From Fidelibacterota bacterium (GTDB lineage Bacteria; Fidelibacterota; Fidelibacteria; Fidelibacterales; Fidelibacteraceae): a stretch of DNA of 64,000 bases. The DNA is taken from assembly GCA_028716785.1 (NCBI GenBank), contig JAQUPD010000005.1, positions 1-64,000 of the forward strand, in the 5' to 3' direction. Both the position numbers and the translations under genes were made by a program. A model generated the notes under the pieces. That model was not told where the DNA came from. It did not search any database and was given only the letters and a program-made list of their open reading frames with translations. Below are positions 18,351 through 28,057 of the stretch, in pieces. The first letter of the stretch is position 1; every line of letters begins with the position of its first letter.

Positions 18351-19768
18351 ATTACTACACGGGGTCATTTACTGATTTTTATGAATTGACAATGGCACAA
18401 ATCTATTTTTTAGAGGGATTGGATAAGAAAAAGGCTGTATTTGATTATTTTTTTCGAACGCTTCCCTTTAAGGGGGGATATGCTATTTATGCAGGCCTTG
18501 AAACGTTGCTGGATACGCTGGAATCCTTGAAATTTCAGCCAGAAGATTGTGATTATTTACTCCATCAAGGGTTTGATCCTCGTTTTGTAAGTTATTTGCA
18601 AGATTTTCACTTTCAAGGAAATATATACAGTCAGCCAGAAGGTGACCTTGTTTTTCCTCACAGACCTGTTTTACAGGTGGAAGGGAATTTGGTAGAGACT
18701 CAGTTAATAGAGACATTGTTACTAAACATCTTGAATTTTCAAACGCTAGTAGCAACCAAAGCCCGGCGAATTTGGAGTGTGTCGGAAGGGAAAAGGCTAG
18801 TTGATTTTGGCTTACGGCGTGCTCAAGGTCCCGGTGGCTATTATGCTTCCCGCGCTGCATTTATTGGGGGTGTTGATGCAACCAGCAATGTAAAAGCAGG
18901 AATGGATTTTAAGATCCCTGTTTCAGGAACTATGGCACACTCGTTTATCCAGAGTTTTGATGACGAACTAACCGCCTTTCGACTTTATGCTCACTATTAT
19001 CCAGATAATTGTGTTCTTTTGCTGGATACTTATAACACCTTAAAAAGTGGCTTACCTAATGCAATTCGTGTGGCACAGGAAATGGAAAAAAGAGGGCATC
19101 ACCTGAAAGGAATTCGACTGGATAGCGGTGATTTGGCATGGCTTTCTAAACAATGTCGCAAATACTTGGATGCTGCAGGATTTAAAGATGTTCAAATTGC
19201 AGTATCCAATCAACTTGATGAAATTATCATTAAAAGCCTTCTTGAGCAAAAGGCACCTATCGATTTGTTTGGTGTGGGCACACGTCTTGTCACTGGTGAA
19301 CCTGATGCAGCTCTTGATGGCGTATATAAACTTTCAGAATATGAGAATCAGCCTCGAATAAAATTTTCTGAATCACTTGGCAAAACAACCCTTCCTCATA
19401 AAAAGCAAGTATATCGCATTCGTAATCATAGAAATTCTTTTCTGGGCGCTGAAGTGATAACCCTACGGGATGAAAATCCCGAAAAAGTTTGTCAGATGTA
19501 TCATCTCTTTGAACCCAATACCCATATGTCATTTGCATTGTGCAAAAAAGAACCTCTTCTTCATCCCGTGATGGAAAGAGGGAAACGCTTAATGCCCTCA
19601 AAAACTGTTCAGGAGATTCGCAAATACAGTTTGACCTTGTTTCAAGACCTTCCGGAAGAATATAAACGATTTGTCAATCCTCATATTTACAAAATTGGAA
19701 TGAGCGATTCTTTAAAAGAAATACGTGATCGCTTGTTTCGCATCGAAATGCAGGAGAATAAGAAATGA
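18347..19768 (+). CDS. pncB: Nicotinate phosphoribosyltransferase
   Basis: YTGSFTDFYELTMAQIYF, DFGLRRAQGPGGYYASRAAFIGG, GTMAHSF, IRLDSGDLAWL, FGVGTRLVT. Confidence 0.95.
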   Translation: MNYYTGSFTDFYELTMAQIYFLEGLDKKKAVFDYFFRTLPFKGGYAIYAGLETLLDTLESLKFQPEDCDYLLHQGFDPRFVSYLQDFHFQGNIYSQPEGDLVFPHRPVLQVEGNLVETQLIETLLLNILNFQTLVATKARRIWSVSEGKRLVDFGLRRAQGPGGYYASRAAFIGGVDATSNVKAGMDFKIPVSGTMAHSFIQSFDDELTAFRLYAHYYPDNCVLLLDTYNTLKSGLPNAIRVAQEMEKRGHHLKGIRLDSGDLAWLSKQCRKYLDAAGFKDVQIAVSNQLDEIIIKSLLEQKAPIDLFGVGTRLVTGEPDAALDGVYKLSEYENQPRIKFSESLGKTTLPHKKQVYRIRNHRNSFLGAEVITLRDENPEKVCQMYHLFEPNTHMSFALCKKEPLLHPVMERGKRLMPSKTVQEIRKYSLTLFQDLPEEYKRFVNPHIYKIGMSDSLKEIRDRLFRIEMQENKK

Positions 19769-20355
19769 AAACACTCTTAATTGTCGATCCCCAACAAGAT
19801 TTTATGCCCGGTGGCTCTTTGGAAGTTCCTAAGGGTGATGAAATTATTCCAATCATTCATCGAATTATGAAAAAGTATGATACGTGTGTCGTGACACAAG
19901 ATTGGCATCCCAAAAATCATGTAAGTTTTGCATCAAATCATGCTCAAAAAAAGCCATTTGATATCATTGATCTCAAGGGTTTGCAACAAATATTATGGCC
20001 AGACCACTGTGTGCAAGGAACAAAAGGAGCTGATTTTCATCCTGCTCTAAATATGAAGCCCATTTCTGCAATAATTCGTAAAGGCACAGATCCCCATATT
20101 GATAGTTACAGTGGGTTTTATGATAATGGTCATTTAAAAAAGACAGGCCTTGCAGGATATCTTCGGGATATTTCTTGCAAAGAAGTGCATATTTGTGGAT
20201 TGGCTGCTGACGTATGCGTCTATTACACCATTTTAGATGCTTTAAAAGAAGGATTTTCTGTTTCACTTCTTCAAGATGCTGTAAGAGCGTTAGATTCTGA
20301 TACTTTTGAGAAGATGAAAAAAGATTTAATAGAAATGGGTGTAAAAATAATTTAA
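19765..20355 (+). CDS. pncA: Nicotinamidase
   Basis: LLIVDPQQDFMPGGSLEVP, TQDWHPKNHVSFA, WPDHCVQGT, CGLAADVCVYYT. Confidence 0.95.
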   Translation: MKTLLIVDPQQDFMPGGSLEVPKGDEIIPIIHRIMKKYDTCVVTQDWHPKNHVSFASNHAQKKPFDIIDLKGLQQILWPDHCVQGTKGADFHPALNMKPISAIIRKGTDPHIDSYSGFYDNGHLKKTGLAGYLRDISCKEVHICGLAADVCVYYTILDALKEGFSVSLLQDAVRALDSDTFEKMKKDLIEMGVKII

Positions 20356-20382
20356 CGTAATAAAACGTCTTAGGGATTCATG

Positions 20383-20898
20383 ATGGAAAGAATTACATGT
20401 GAAGAAGCTTATAACCGGTTTAAACCTGAACCGTGTGTGTTGGTTCTATCGGTTGACAAAAATGGAAAGCCAAGTGGCATGACCGCTGGATGGGTCATGA
20501 AAACCTCTATTGATCCTCCATTATTAGCGGTTTCCTTGCAGAAAAAAGGATATACCCACCACCTTATCAGAGAAAGTAAAGCCTTTGTAATTGCTGTGCC
20601 CAATAAAGCCTTAGAAGATGTCGTTCTCTTTTTTGGAACAACCCATGGTAACGAGATAGATAAATTTTCCTATCCGGGATTGGAAACTGTTCCTGGTTCG
20701 GTTGTACCCATCCCCCTTATAAAAAATGCCACCCTCAATTTTGAATGTACCCTTTTAAAAGAAATTGAAGCAGGAGATCACTTTTTATATCTTGGAGAAA
20801 TTTGTGCTGTTCATGCTAATCGCGATAAAAAGGTGCTGATGAATATGGGAAAAAGAAACGGGAAGCGAATCTTTAAGGAATTCGAACCGTTGTTTTAA
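20383..20898 (+). CDS. Flavin reductase-like domain protein
   Basis: LVLSVDKNGKPSGMTAGWVMKTSIDPPLLAVSLQKKGYTHHLI. Confidence 0.85.
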   Translation: MERITCEEAYNRFKPEPCVLVLSVDKNGKPSGMTAGWVMKTSIDPPLLAVSLQKKGYTHHLIRESKAFVIAVPNKALEDVVLFFGTTHGNEIDKFSYPGLETVPGSVVPIPLIKNATLNFECTLLKEIEAGDHFLYLGEICAVHANRDKKVLMNMGKRNGKRIFKEFEPLF

Positions 20899-21842
20899 GC
20901 AGCAAGGATTTTTAATATTTCTGTTGTTAATGGCTCTGGGATGGTGAGTTCCATGTGAACAACAGAAATGCGATGGGATTTAAGGAAGGCAGGGGGAAGT
21001 TTAACATAATCTTTGTGGGTAGTCACATAGTGGGTGGATTTTTGTTTTTCAAGGAAATGCATTTTTCGTGGTGTATAAGTCACATGATCTCGAAAGGCAA
21101 CTTTTTTTTGAGGAGTTATCCCCATTGTTACAAGTGTTTCAAAAAATCGGTGAGGATTGGCAATACCACAAAACGCACATACGGATTTATGGTTCTCTAA
21201 AGGGGGAGAGAGAGTAAAGGTTAGATGATAGGGAATAACTGGTGCAAATCCCTGAAGATAAGCGTACACTTTAGGGGCTGCACTTTCTTCTAAAAAAATA
21301 AGTGAGGCATCCTTCAATCTGCTTAAAGAATCCCTTAAATCGCCAAAAGGAAAATATTTTGCGTTGGGACCTTTAAACTCTTTTTTAAAAATTACAATAT
21401 TTTTATCAGAAACAAGATTTCGATGTTGAAAGCCATCATCCAAAATAATCATGGTAGGCTGGTGATATTTTTCAAGGTAGCAAGCGCCTTGATACCGATT
21501 TTCACTGACAACAAGAGGGATATCTGGCAAAAGAGATTTAAGCATTACAGGTTCATCACCATAGTGAAGGGAACTTTTTGAAAGATCTTCTGAAAGGATA
21601 ACCTCCTGAATTCCTTTGGATTTTCTGCCATAACCCCTGCTAAGAATCGCGGGTTTATATCCCTCGTTGTAAAATAAGCGCGTCATAAAGTGGGTAAGAG
21701 GAGTTTTTCCAGCACCACCGATGGTTAAACTTCCTGTGGAAAAAATGGGTGTGCTCACCTGGAAAGAGGCCTTTTTTCCCGAATCGTATGCAGAATGACG
21801 TTTTTTGACTAACACATCCACAAGGCGAGAATAAAGATTCAT
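20895..21842 (-). CDS. lpxK: Tetraacyldisaccharide 4'-kinase
   Basis: STGSLTIGGAGKTPLTHFM; AILSRGYGRKSKG; ILDDGFQHRNL. Confidence 0.93.
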   Translation of the reverse strand: MNLYSRLVDVLVKKRHSAYDSGKKASFQVSTPIFSTGSLTIGGAGKTPLTHFMTRLFYNEGYKPAILSRGYGRKSKGIQEVILSEDLSKSSLHYGDEPVMLKSLLPDIPLVVSENRYQGACYLEKYHQPTMIILDDGFQHRNLVSDKNIVIFKKEFKGPNAKYFPFGDLRDSLSRLKDASLIFLEESAAPKVYAYLQGFAPVIPYHLTFTLSPPLENHKSVCAFCGIANPHRFFETLVTMGITPQKKVAFRDHVTYTPRKMHFLEKQKSTHYVTTHKDYVKLPPAFLKSHRISVVHMELTIPEPLTTEILKILAA

Positions 21843-21844
21843 CT

Positions 21845-22996
21845 CTAAATATCCTGAAGCATAAGGTCAATAATTTTTTCGCTTCCATGATCAACGTTAA
21901 GATGTTGAATATGGCGCTCAATTTGTGTCCGTTTGATGGTATGATGTGAAAAAGTAAGCATTTGAGTTTGAATTTCGCGGGCAAGGCGTTCTGGCGTGAA
22001 ATCCTGCTGAAGCAATTCAGGGACTAAGGGTTGTCCAGCTAAAATATTAATCATACCAATAAAACGCATCTTTGTTAGTTTACGTCCCAGATAGTAGGTG
22101 AGTCCTGCCGTTTTATAAAAAATAACCATAGGCTTATTATGAAGAGCTGCCTGTAAGCTTGCAGTGCCAGAACACACGGCAATTACTGTGGAATTTGCCA
22201 TCAGATTATTGACATCGCCTGTATAAACTGGAATACTAAAATCCCTATAAACCGTATCCCATAATGTATCATCAATCGATGGAGCTTTAGAAATAACATA
22301 TTGCCATGTTGGAAATTTGTCATGTAAAATTTTCACCGTTTCTTTTAAAATTGGAATGTGTCGCTGAAGCTCTTGTTTTCTGCTACCTGGAAAAAAACTC
22401 ACAACGGGAAGCGTTGAATCAAGAGGCAGATTTAACGCCTCAAGAGGTGGATAGGTTGTTGATAAAATTTTATTCGCCAGAGGATGTCCTACAAAGGTTG
22501 TTTTTATCCCAAACTGTTTAAAATAGCGTTCTTCAAAGGGGAAAATAGTAAAAAGATGGGTGACATATTTTTTTATTTTTTTGTTACGTTTTGCTTTCCA
22601 AGCCCATGTTTGAGGTGCAATGTAGTAGAAAACAGGAATTTTCCGGTGATAGGCCCATTTTGCAATTTTTAAATTAAATCCTGGATAATCAATGAGAAGA
22701 ATACAATCAGGCTTTCGGGTCCGAATTGCCTTTTTCACAGTTTTAAACATTTTTCGCACAAAGGGTAAATTGATGAGTATTTCATAAAATCCCATAAAGC
22801 CAGTATCACGAGAGTGAAAAAGGAGTTCAGTTCCTGCTGCTGCTATGTTATCTCCGCCAATCCCAAAAACATCACATGCTGGAAAAATCTTTTTTAAGGA
22901 TTGAATAATACGTGCCCCAGGTTCATCAGCAGAATGATCACCTGCAAGAATACATAAGGACTGGATCTTTTTAGAGGATATATCTTTCTTCGCCAT
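21845..22996 (-). CDS. lpxB: Lipid-A-disaccharide synthase
   Basis: LCILAGDHSADEPGARII; FFPGSRKQELQRHIPI; VCSGTASLQAAL. Confidence 0.93.
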   Translation of the reverse strand: MAKKDISSKKIQSLCILAGDHSADEPGARIIQSLKKIFPACDVFGIGGDNIAAAGTELLFHSRDTGFMGFYEILINLPFVRKMFKTVKKAIRTRKPDCILLIDYPGFNLKIAKWAYHRKIPVFYYIAPQTWAWKAKRNKKIKKYVTHLFTIFPFEERYFKQFGIKTTFVGHPLANKILSTTYPPLEALNLPLDSTLPVVSFFPGSRKQELQRHIPILKETVKILHDKFPTWQYVISKAPSIDDTLWDTVYRDFSIPVYTGDVNNLMANSTVIAVCSGTASLQAALHNKPMVIFYKTAGLTYYLGRKLTKMRFIGMINILAGQPLVPELLQQDFTPERLAREIQTQMLTFSHHTIKRTQIERHIQHLNVDHGSEKIIDLMLQDI

Positions 22997-22998
22997 TT

Positions 22999-24018
22999 TT
23001 ATGGAGTAGACGTAAACTTATTGTGATGAATCATGACGGCATTTTGAATATCAATGGCCAATTGTAGCGCTTTATAGCCATCTAAACCACTTACAACGGG
23101 CGGTATTTCTTTTAAACATGAACAGGCAAATTCTCGAAGCTCTGCTTGTAAGGCATTTTCTTTTTTTGTTGATAGGTTTTGATAGCGAAATCCCTTTTCA
23201 AAATCTTCGGGAATTGTTACCATGATGCGTTCACTATCTTTTGAAAGATCACCCTCGTTTTTTTGAAGCTGGTATAAATCAGCCGTTTGATTTAAAAAAT
23301 CGACAGAAGCATAGCCATTTGGCTGGAAAAAACGCATCTTTCGCATCTTTTTAGGGGATATTCGACTCGAGGTAAGATTGGCAACAGTCCCATTTTTAAA
23401 TTCAATGCGAGCATTGACTATATCGGTCTGCGAGGAAAGAACGGGTGAACCTGACGCATGAATAGCTTCAATAGGACTCTGAACGATGTGAAGTAAAATA
23501 TCGATATCATGAATCAGAAGTTCCATAACCACTGGGACATCTGTTCCGCGATAAGGATTAAATTGTCCCAAGCGATGAGATTCAATAAAAACAGGATTTA
23601 ACGGAAAGACTTCCAAAACCTTTTTAAAGATGGGATTAAAGCGTTCGATAAATCCTACTGTTAAAAAAGGACCTTTTTGATTGTTAGCCAAAGAAAGCAG
23701 TTCTTTTGCCTGTTCCACCGTTTCTGTAAAGGGCTTTTCGACAAAAGTGTGTTTACCAGCTTGTAATGCTTTTTTAGCAATTTCATAGTGAGAAATAGTA
23801 GGGACAACAATATCAGCGATGTCACACCGTTCAATCAAAGCATCATGGAAAAAGTGGGGAATGCCATATTTTTCAGGAATTATTTTTTGTTTTTCAGGAT
23901 CAATATCACAAAATCCTACGACTGATACTTCAGGAATAGCAAGCCAGTTCTCAAGATGACGTGTACCAAATTTTCCAACACCAAAAATACCAACCTGTAT
24001 TTTTTCTTTTCTGTTCAC
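22999..24018 (-). CDS. Gfo/Idh/MocA family oxidoreductase
   Basis: VGIFGVGKFGTRHLENW; HTFVEKPFTETVEQAKEL; VVMELLIHDIDILLHI. Confidence 0.92.
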   Translation of the reverse strand: MNRKEKIQVGIFGVGKFGTRHLENWLAIPEVSVVGFCDIDPEKQKIIPEKYGIPHFFHDALIERCDIADIVVPTISHYEIAKKALQAGKHTFVEKPFTETVEQAKELLSLANNQKGPFLTVGFIERFNPIFKKVLEVFPLNPVFIESHRLGQFNPYRGTDVPVVMELLIHDIDILLHIVQSPIEAIHASGSPVLSSQTDIVNARIEFKNGTVANLTSSRISPKKMRKMRFFQPNGYASVDFLNQTADLYQLQKNEGDLSKDSERIMVTIPEDFEKGFRYQNLSTKKENALQAELREFACSCLKEIPPVVSGLDGYKALQLAIDIQNAVMIHHNKFTSTP

Positions 24019-24069
24019 GAGGGGAATTTATAATAAAGGGGGAATAAAACAAATTTGAAAAGGGCTCAA

Positions 24070-24582
24070 TTACGGGAGCTTCGAAAGATCAGATTTTAAA
24101 TGATCCATCATTGATAATTGAAAGGGAACATATTTTTGAAGCAGCGTGCCACTCGGTTCGTAAATGACAATTCCGGGTCCAAATCTCAGGTCATCCGATG
24201 ACACATCTAAAAGATTTGCACACACATTAAACACATCCATATAAAGAGGGGCAGAAAGATTACACGTATTTTGAAAAGTATTTAAGCGTTCTACATCCTG
24301 ACTGGTTGCAATAAAGAAAAACTTGCGGTTTGAGGATTTGAAGTCTTTAATCAGCGCATTCAGAGGAGGTAACCAAGATTCCAATGAAACATCCTCAAGA
24401 TGGAAAAAAATGAGAATTACGCCACAACGGGGGGCATCGGGACGAAGAAGGCGGGGTTCACCCACATAATCGTGGAGATAAATATTTTTATTATTCAACG
24501 TTTTAAAGACAACATCTGGTACTTCCGCAAAAGCGAAGGTAGAGACAACAAGCAGAAAGATAAGAATACGTTTTTTTTGCAT
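24070..24582 (-). CDS. Exported redoxin-like protein lacking a CxxC motif
   Basis: Signal peptide; thioredoxin-fold-like layout GVILIFFHLEDVSLESWLPPLNALIKDF, no CxxC. Confidence 0.45.
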   Translation of the reverse strand: MQKKRILIFLLVVSTFAFAEVPDVVFKTLNNKNIYLHDYVGEPRLLRPDAPRCGVILIFFHLEDVSLESWLPPLNALIKDFKSSNRKFFFIATSQDVERLNTFQNTCNLSAPLYMDVFNVCANLLDVSSDDLRFGPGIVIYEPSGTLLQKYVPFQLSMMDHLKSDLSKLP

Positions 24583-24616
24583 CGTTATAGGTTACTTTTT
24601 TGAATTTACAACAGGT

Positions 24617-25975
24617 TTAAAGAGAGGTCAAATGATTTTGGCCACGGGATTTTTGTTGGTAATGGAAATAAAGAAAAACAGGTACCCCTGTTACAATTAA
24701 CACCAATGCTGCCAAAATACCACTCACTGGATATGCTTTGAATGTCCCATACACCAAAAGTATTTGGAAAAGAATAGATAAACTTGCCATCAGTTTCCAG
24801 GAAGGGGCATGATAAGAAGGGTTGTAATCGTCTCTCTTTTTTAGCCAAAAAATAGAGGCATAGACCAGCAAATTCTGTAGAACATACGAGAGAGTAAAAT
24901 ATCCCAAAAGATTTCCTATACCTCCTGGCATAAAAATTAAAAGAATTGCGATAGCCGATTGAAGGATAATAGACATATAAGGAGTTCCAAATGTTGGATG
25001 GAGTTTCCCAAAAACACGAAAAAAGAGTCCATCGCGTGCCATGGCATATTGAATTCGCGGTTGAACCATAATGCAGGCATTGGTTGCGCCAACCATTGAA
25101 ATAAATGCAGCAATGGCCAAAAATCCTCCTGCAAACGAAGCAAAAAGAGGCAAGTAGCAAAAAGGATTTGCAAATCCCCCGGAAATAGAAATCAACGTTT
25201 CGTGGGGAATAATGGCGCCTGTGGCAAAAGCAACAGCAGTATAGGTAAGGGTAACAAAAATTGTACTTCCTAAAAGGGCACGAGGAAGCGTTTTTTGAGG
25301 ATTTTTAACTTCCCCTGCCATGTATAGGATATTGGGAAATCCTGCATAACTCCAAATAGTGCCCGATATTCCGGCCATCAGACAAGCAAACCAGGCCATG
25401 GGTGTGTTTGTAGACATGTTTTTTGGGACAAAAAAGAGATTATCAGATGTCAAAAATCCTAGGCCAATAAAGGCAAGGAGAATAAGTGGGGAGATTTTCA
25501 GAATAGTTAAAACAAATTGAAGTCGGCCTCCCTGGCGGACACTTTTTATATGAACTGACGTGAGGATAAGAATAATAAGCGTTGCTAAAATTTTTTGCCA
25601 GTATGACTCTGTTAAAATCGGGAAAAAAATATCAAGAGCGGCTACAGCAGAAAGTGCTAAAATTGTTATGGAGGGTGTATCACTGGTCCAAAAAACAGTC
25701 CAGACATACAAAAAAGCCAAAAAAGGACTTCCAGCTTTTTGTAAATATAAATACCCGAAGCCTTGTTCTGGATAAGCCGTTCCCATTTCACTCAAGATAA
25801 ATATCTGAGGGAGCCAAATAAGTCCACCAATAAACCAGGCTAATACAGCCAAAAGAGGGGCGCCTGTTGCTTGCTGAACAATGGGCAAATTAATAAACAC
25901 TCCTGATCCAATCACAGTACCAATAATGATTGCCAATACATGGCTCATGCTTAGTTCACGTCGGATTTCACTCAT
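24617..25975 (-). CDS. APC-family amino acid permease
   Basis: IGTVIGSGVFINLP; SYAGFPNILYMAGEVKNPQKTLPRALLGS. Confidence 0.92.
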   Translation of the reverse strand: MSEIRRELSMSHVLAIIIGTVIGSGVFINLPIVQQATGAPLLAVLAWFIGGLIWLPQIFILSEMGTAYPEQGFGYLYLQKAGSPFLAFLYVWTVFWTSDTPSITILALSAVAALDIFFPILTESYWQKILATLIILILTSVHIKSVRQGGRLQFVLTILKISPLILLAFIGLGFLTSDNLFFVPKNMSTNTPMAWFACLMAGISGTIWSYAGFPNILYMAGEVKNPQKTLPRALLGSTIFVTLTYTAVAFATGAIIPHETLISISGGFANPFCYLPLFASFAGGFLAIAAFISMVGATNACIMVQPRIQYAMARDGLFFRVFGKLHPTFGTPYMSIILQSAIAILLIFMPGGIGNLLGYFTLSYVLQNLLVYASIFWLKKRDDYNPSYHAPSWKLMASLSILFQILLVYGTFKAYPVSGILAALVLIVTGVPVFLYFHYQQKSRGQNHLTSL

Positions 25976-26135
25976 GTTTCCCCTTTGCTAGGAAAACGTT
26001 TCTCTTTAAGGATTTATGATTGTAATAAAGTGATTAAAAGGTATAAATAAAATAAAAGGAATAAAAGATGAAACAATGGGAAGATTCTATTAAATCCTTT
26101 TATGAAAGGAGAAGGGAGATGTGTAAATTTAATGC

Positions 26136-28034
26136 ATGCATGCCTTGGAGAGTGAACGTAACTGGATTGAAATTTCGTTAGATCATTTTATTGAAAATCT
26201 TCGCGAACTTCGCCGCTTCATGCCAAAAGAGGCTTCTTTTATGCAAATTGTAAAAGCCGATGCGTATGGACATGGGGCTGTAGAAATTGCCCAGGTAGCT
26301 ATCCAAGAGGGAGCAAGCATGGTGGGCGTTGCAAATGCTGAAGAGGGGAAATTGCTACGTCTTCATGGAATTGATGTCCCTATTTTAATTCTTTCGCCTT
26401 CCCTTCTCGAAGAAATTCCAAGCCTTTTGAAATATGATTTAATGCCAACGGTAACAGAACGACGTTTTGGAAAAATTTTAGGAGATGTGGCAAAAGAAAA
26501 AGGAAAATGTGTCCCCATACACGTAAATATTGATACCGGCATGGGTCGCAGTGGCGTGAATTATGAAGATTCTGAATCGTTTATTGCCGATATTCAAAAA
26601 ATTGAGGGCATTTATTTAGATGGAATTTTTACTCACTATGCAGCGAGTGAAAATGATCCAGCCTATTCAAGCGTACAATTAACAAGATTTAAGGAATTTT
26701 TATCGCGTCTTTCAGAACTTCCCAGGTGGATACATATTGCCAATAGCTCAGGATTGCTAAATTGTCCTGATGATGTAAGTAATTTATTTCGGATAGGACT
26801 TCTTTCGTATGGTGTTTATACCGATGTATCCCTAAGTGAAAAAGTTCATGTAAAACCTGTTATGACGTTCAAAAGTAGAGTCTCTTATGTAAATCTGGTC
26901 CGAAAAGGTGAATCAGTGGGATACAATCGGACATATATAGCTCCAAAAGAGACACGTTATGCAATTGTTCCTGTGGGATATGCGGATGGCTATGATTATT
27001 TACTATCCAACAAAGGAACCATGCTTGTTCACAATATTTTGTGTCCTGTTATTGGAAAAGTAAGTATGGATATGACGGCCATTGATGTTTCATCGGTGAC
27101 GGGGATCCAGCCTGGGGATGAGGTGATTGTTTTTGGGAATGACCATCGAGAAATTCGAGTAGATACACTATGTCAGACTTATGGGGGATCGCCCTATGAA
27201 TTGTTATGTCAAACAGGGCGTAGAGCCCGTCGGTTTTATTTTCAAAAAGAGAGAATTATAAAAGCACGTCCCCTTGCCAGACGGGAATTTGTCTCAAGTG
27301 ATTATGATTCTGGGGAGTTATCTAAGGTTATTGAAGGGGCTATCGGAGAAAAAATAGGGAATCGTGAAATTGCCAGGCTGATTTTCAGTACCGTTTTACA
27401 GCGCCTTTTTCAAGAAGAATCACGCCCGCTTTTTCACAGACATGAATTTTATCACCGTCTTTCCTTTTCTCAACCAAAAGACGAGAAACTTGCAGAGGAA
27501 TATTTTCAGATTGATACCGAGCTCTCTTTTAAAAAACACCTTCAAAATGATTATTTTATCATTGCATGTGCGAGTAATGAAAAGGAGCTTGAAGCATATT
27601 TTCGCAGAGAGGATGTGGAATATCGATGGCTATTGGATGGCTCTCTTCATCTTAATGATCAGACCTTTGCTATTCGATCTGTTCGGGTGGATGATTTGGA
27701 TTTGAACTACGAAAGCAGAGTATCAGAAACGTGTTTAGAACTGACGTGTACTCATGAAAAATTGCATCAGTTAGTAGGAAAACACGTCAGTTTTACCATT
27801 AACACCCGGACCTATTATCCCAAAGCGTCGCATCAACTGACGGTTTATATTACAGGACTTACACAAGGAGCAGAAATATCTGTTGATTATCATCAGGTAG
27901 TTCCTTCTATGGATGTAATTCCCTTTTTTCTGAGTGGGCAGCCCAACATTTACCGTGAAGAAGGTGCCATTCATTTGATTACACCAGCAAATGAATGGCT
28001 TTTGCCAGGAAGTGGTGTTGTCTTTGTCTTTTAA
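26136..28034 (+). CDS. alr: Alanine racemase with ~255-aa C-terminal extension
   Basis: MQIVKADAYGHGAVEIA (PLP Lys), NIDTGMGRSGV, GYADGYDYLLSNKG, GKVSMDMTAIDV; extension from about aa 375. Confidence 0.9.
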   Translation: MHALESERNWIEISLDHFIENLRELRRFMPKEASFMQIVKADAYGHGAVEIAQVAIQEGASMVGVANAEEGKLLRLHGIDVPILILSPSLLEEIPSLLKYDLMPTVTERRFGKILGDVAKEKGKCVPIHVNIDTGMGRSGVNYEDSESFIADIQKIEGIYLDGIFTHYAASENDPAYSSVQLTRFKEFLSRLSELPRWIHIANSSGLLNCPDDVSNLFRIGLLSYGVYTDVSLSEKVHVKPVMTFKSRVSYVNLVRKGESVGYNRTYIAPKETRYAIVPVGYADGYDYLLSNKGTMLVHNILCPVIGKVSMDMTAIDVSSVTGIQPGDEVIVFGNDHREIRVDTLCQTYGGSPYELLCQTGRRARRFYFQKERIIKARPLARREFVSSDYDSGELSKVIEGAIGEKIGNREIARLIFSTVLQRLFQEESRPLFHRHEFYHRLSFSQPKDEKLAEEYFQIDTELSFKKHLQNDYFIIACASNEKELEAYFRREDVEYRWLLDGSLHLNDQTFAIRSVRVDDLDLNYESRVSETCLELTCTHEKLHQLVGKHVSFTINTRTYYPKASHQLTVYITGLTQGAEISVDYHQVVPSMDVIPFFLSGQPNIYREEGAIHLITPANEWLLPGSGVVFVF

Positions 28035-28057
28035 AGCACTATCTTTATTACCCGGTT

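Noticed and set aside
18483-18860. 125-aa minus-strand ORF antisense to pncB
   Set aside because: Antisense shadow of a strongly supported gene; no start signal or domain.
24606-25160. 184-aa minus-strand ORF overlapping the APC permease
   Set aside because: Frame-shifted reading of the permease gene, cysteine/phenylalanine-rich low-complexity translation; not a real gene.
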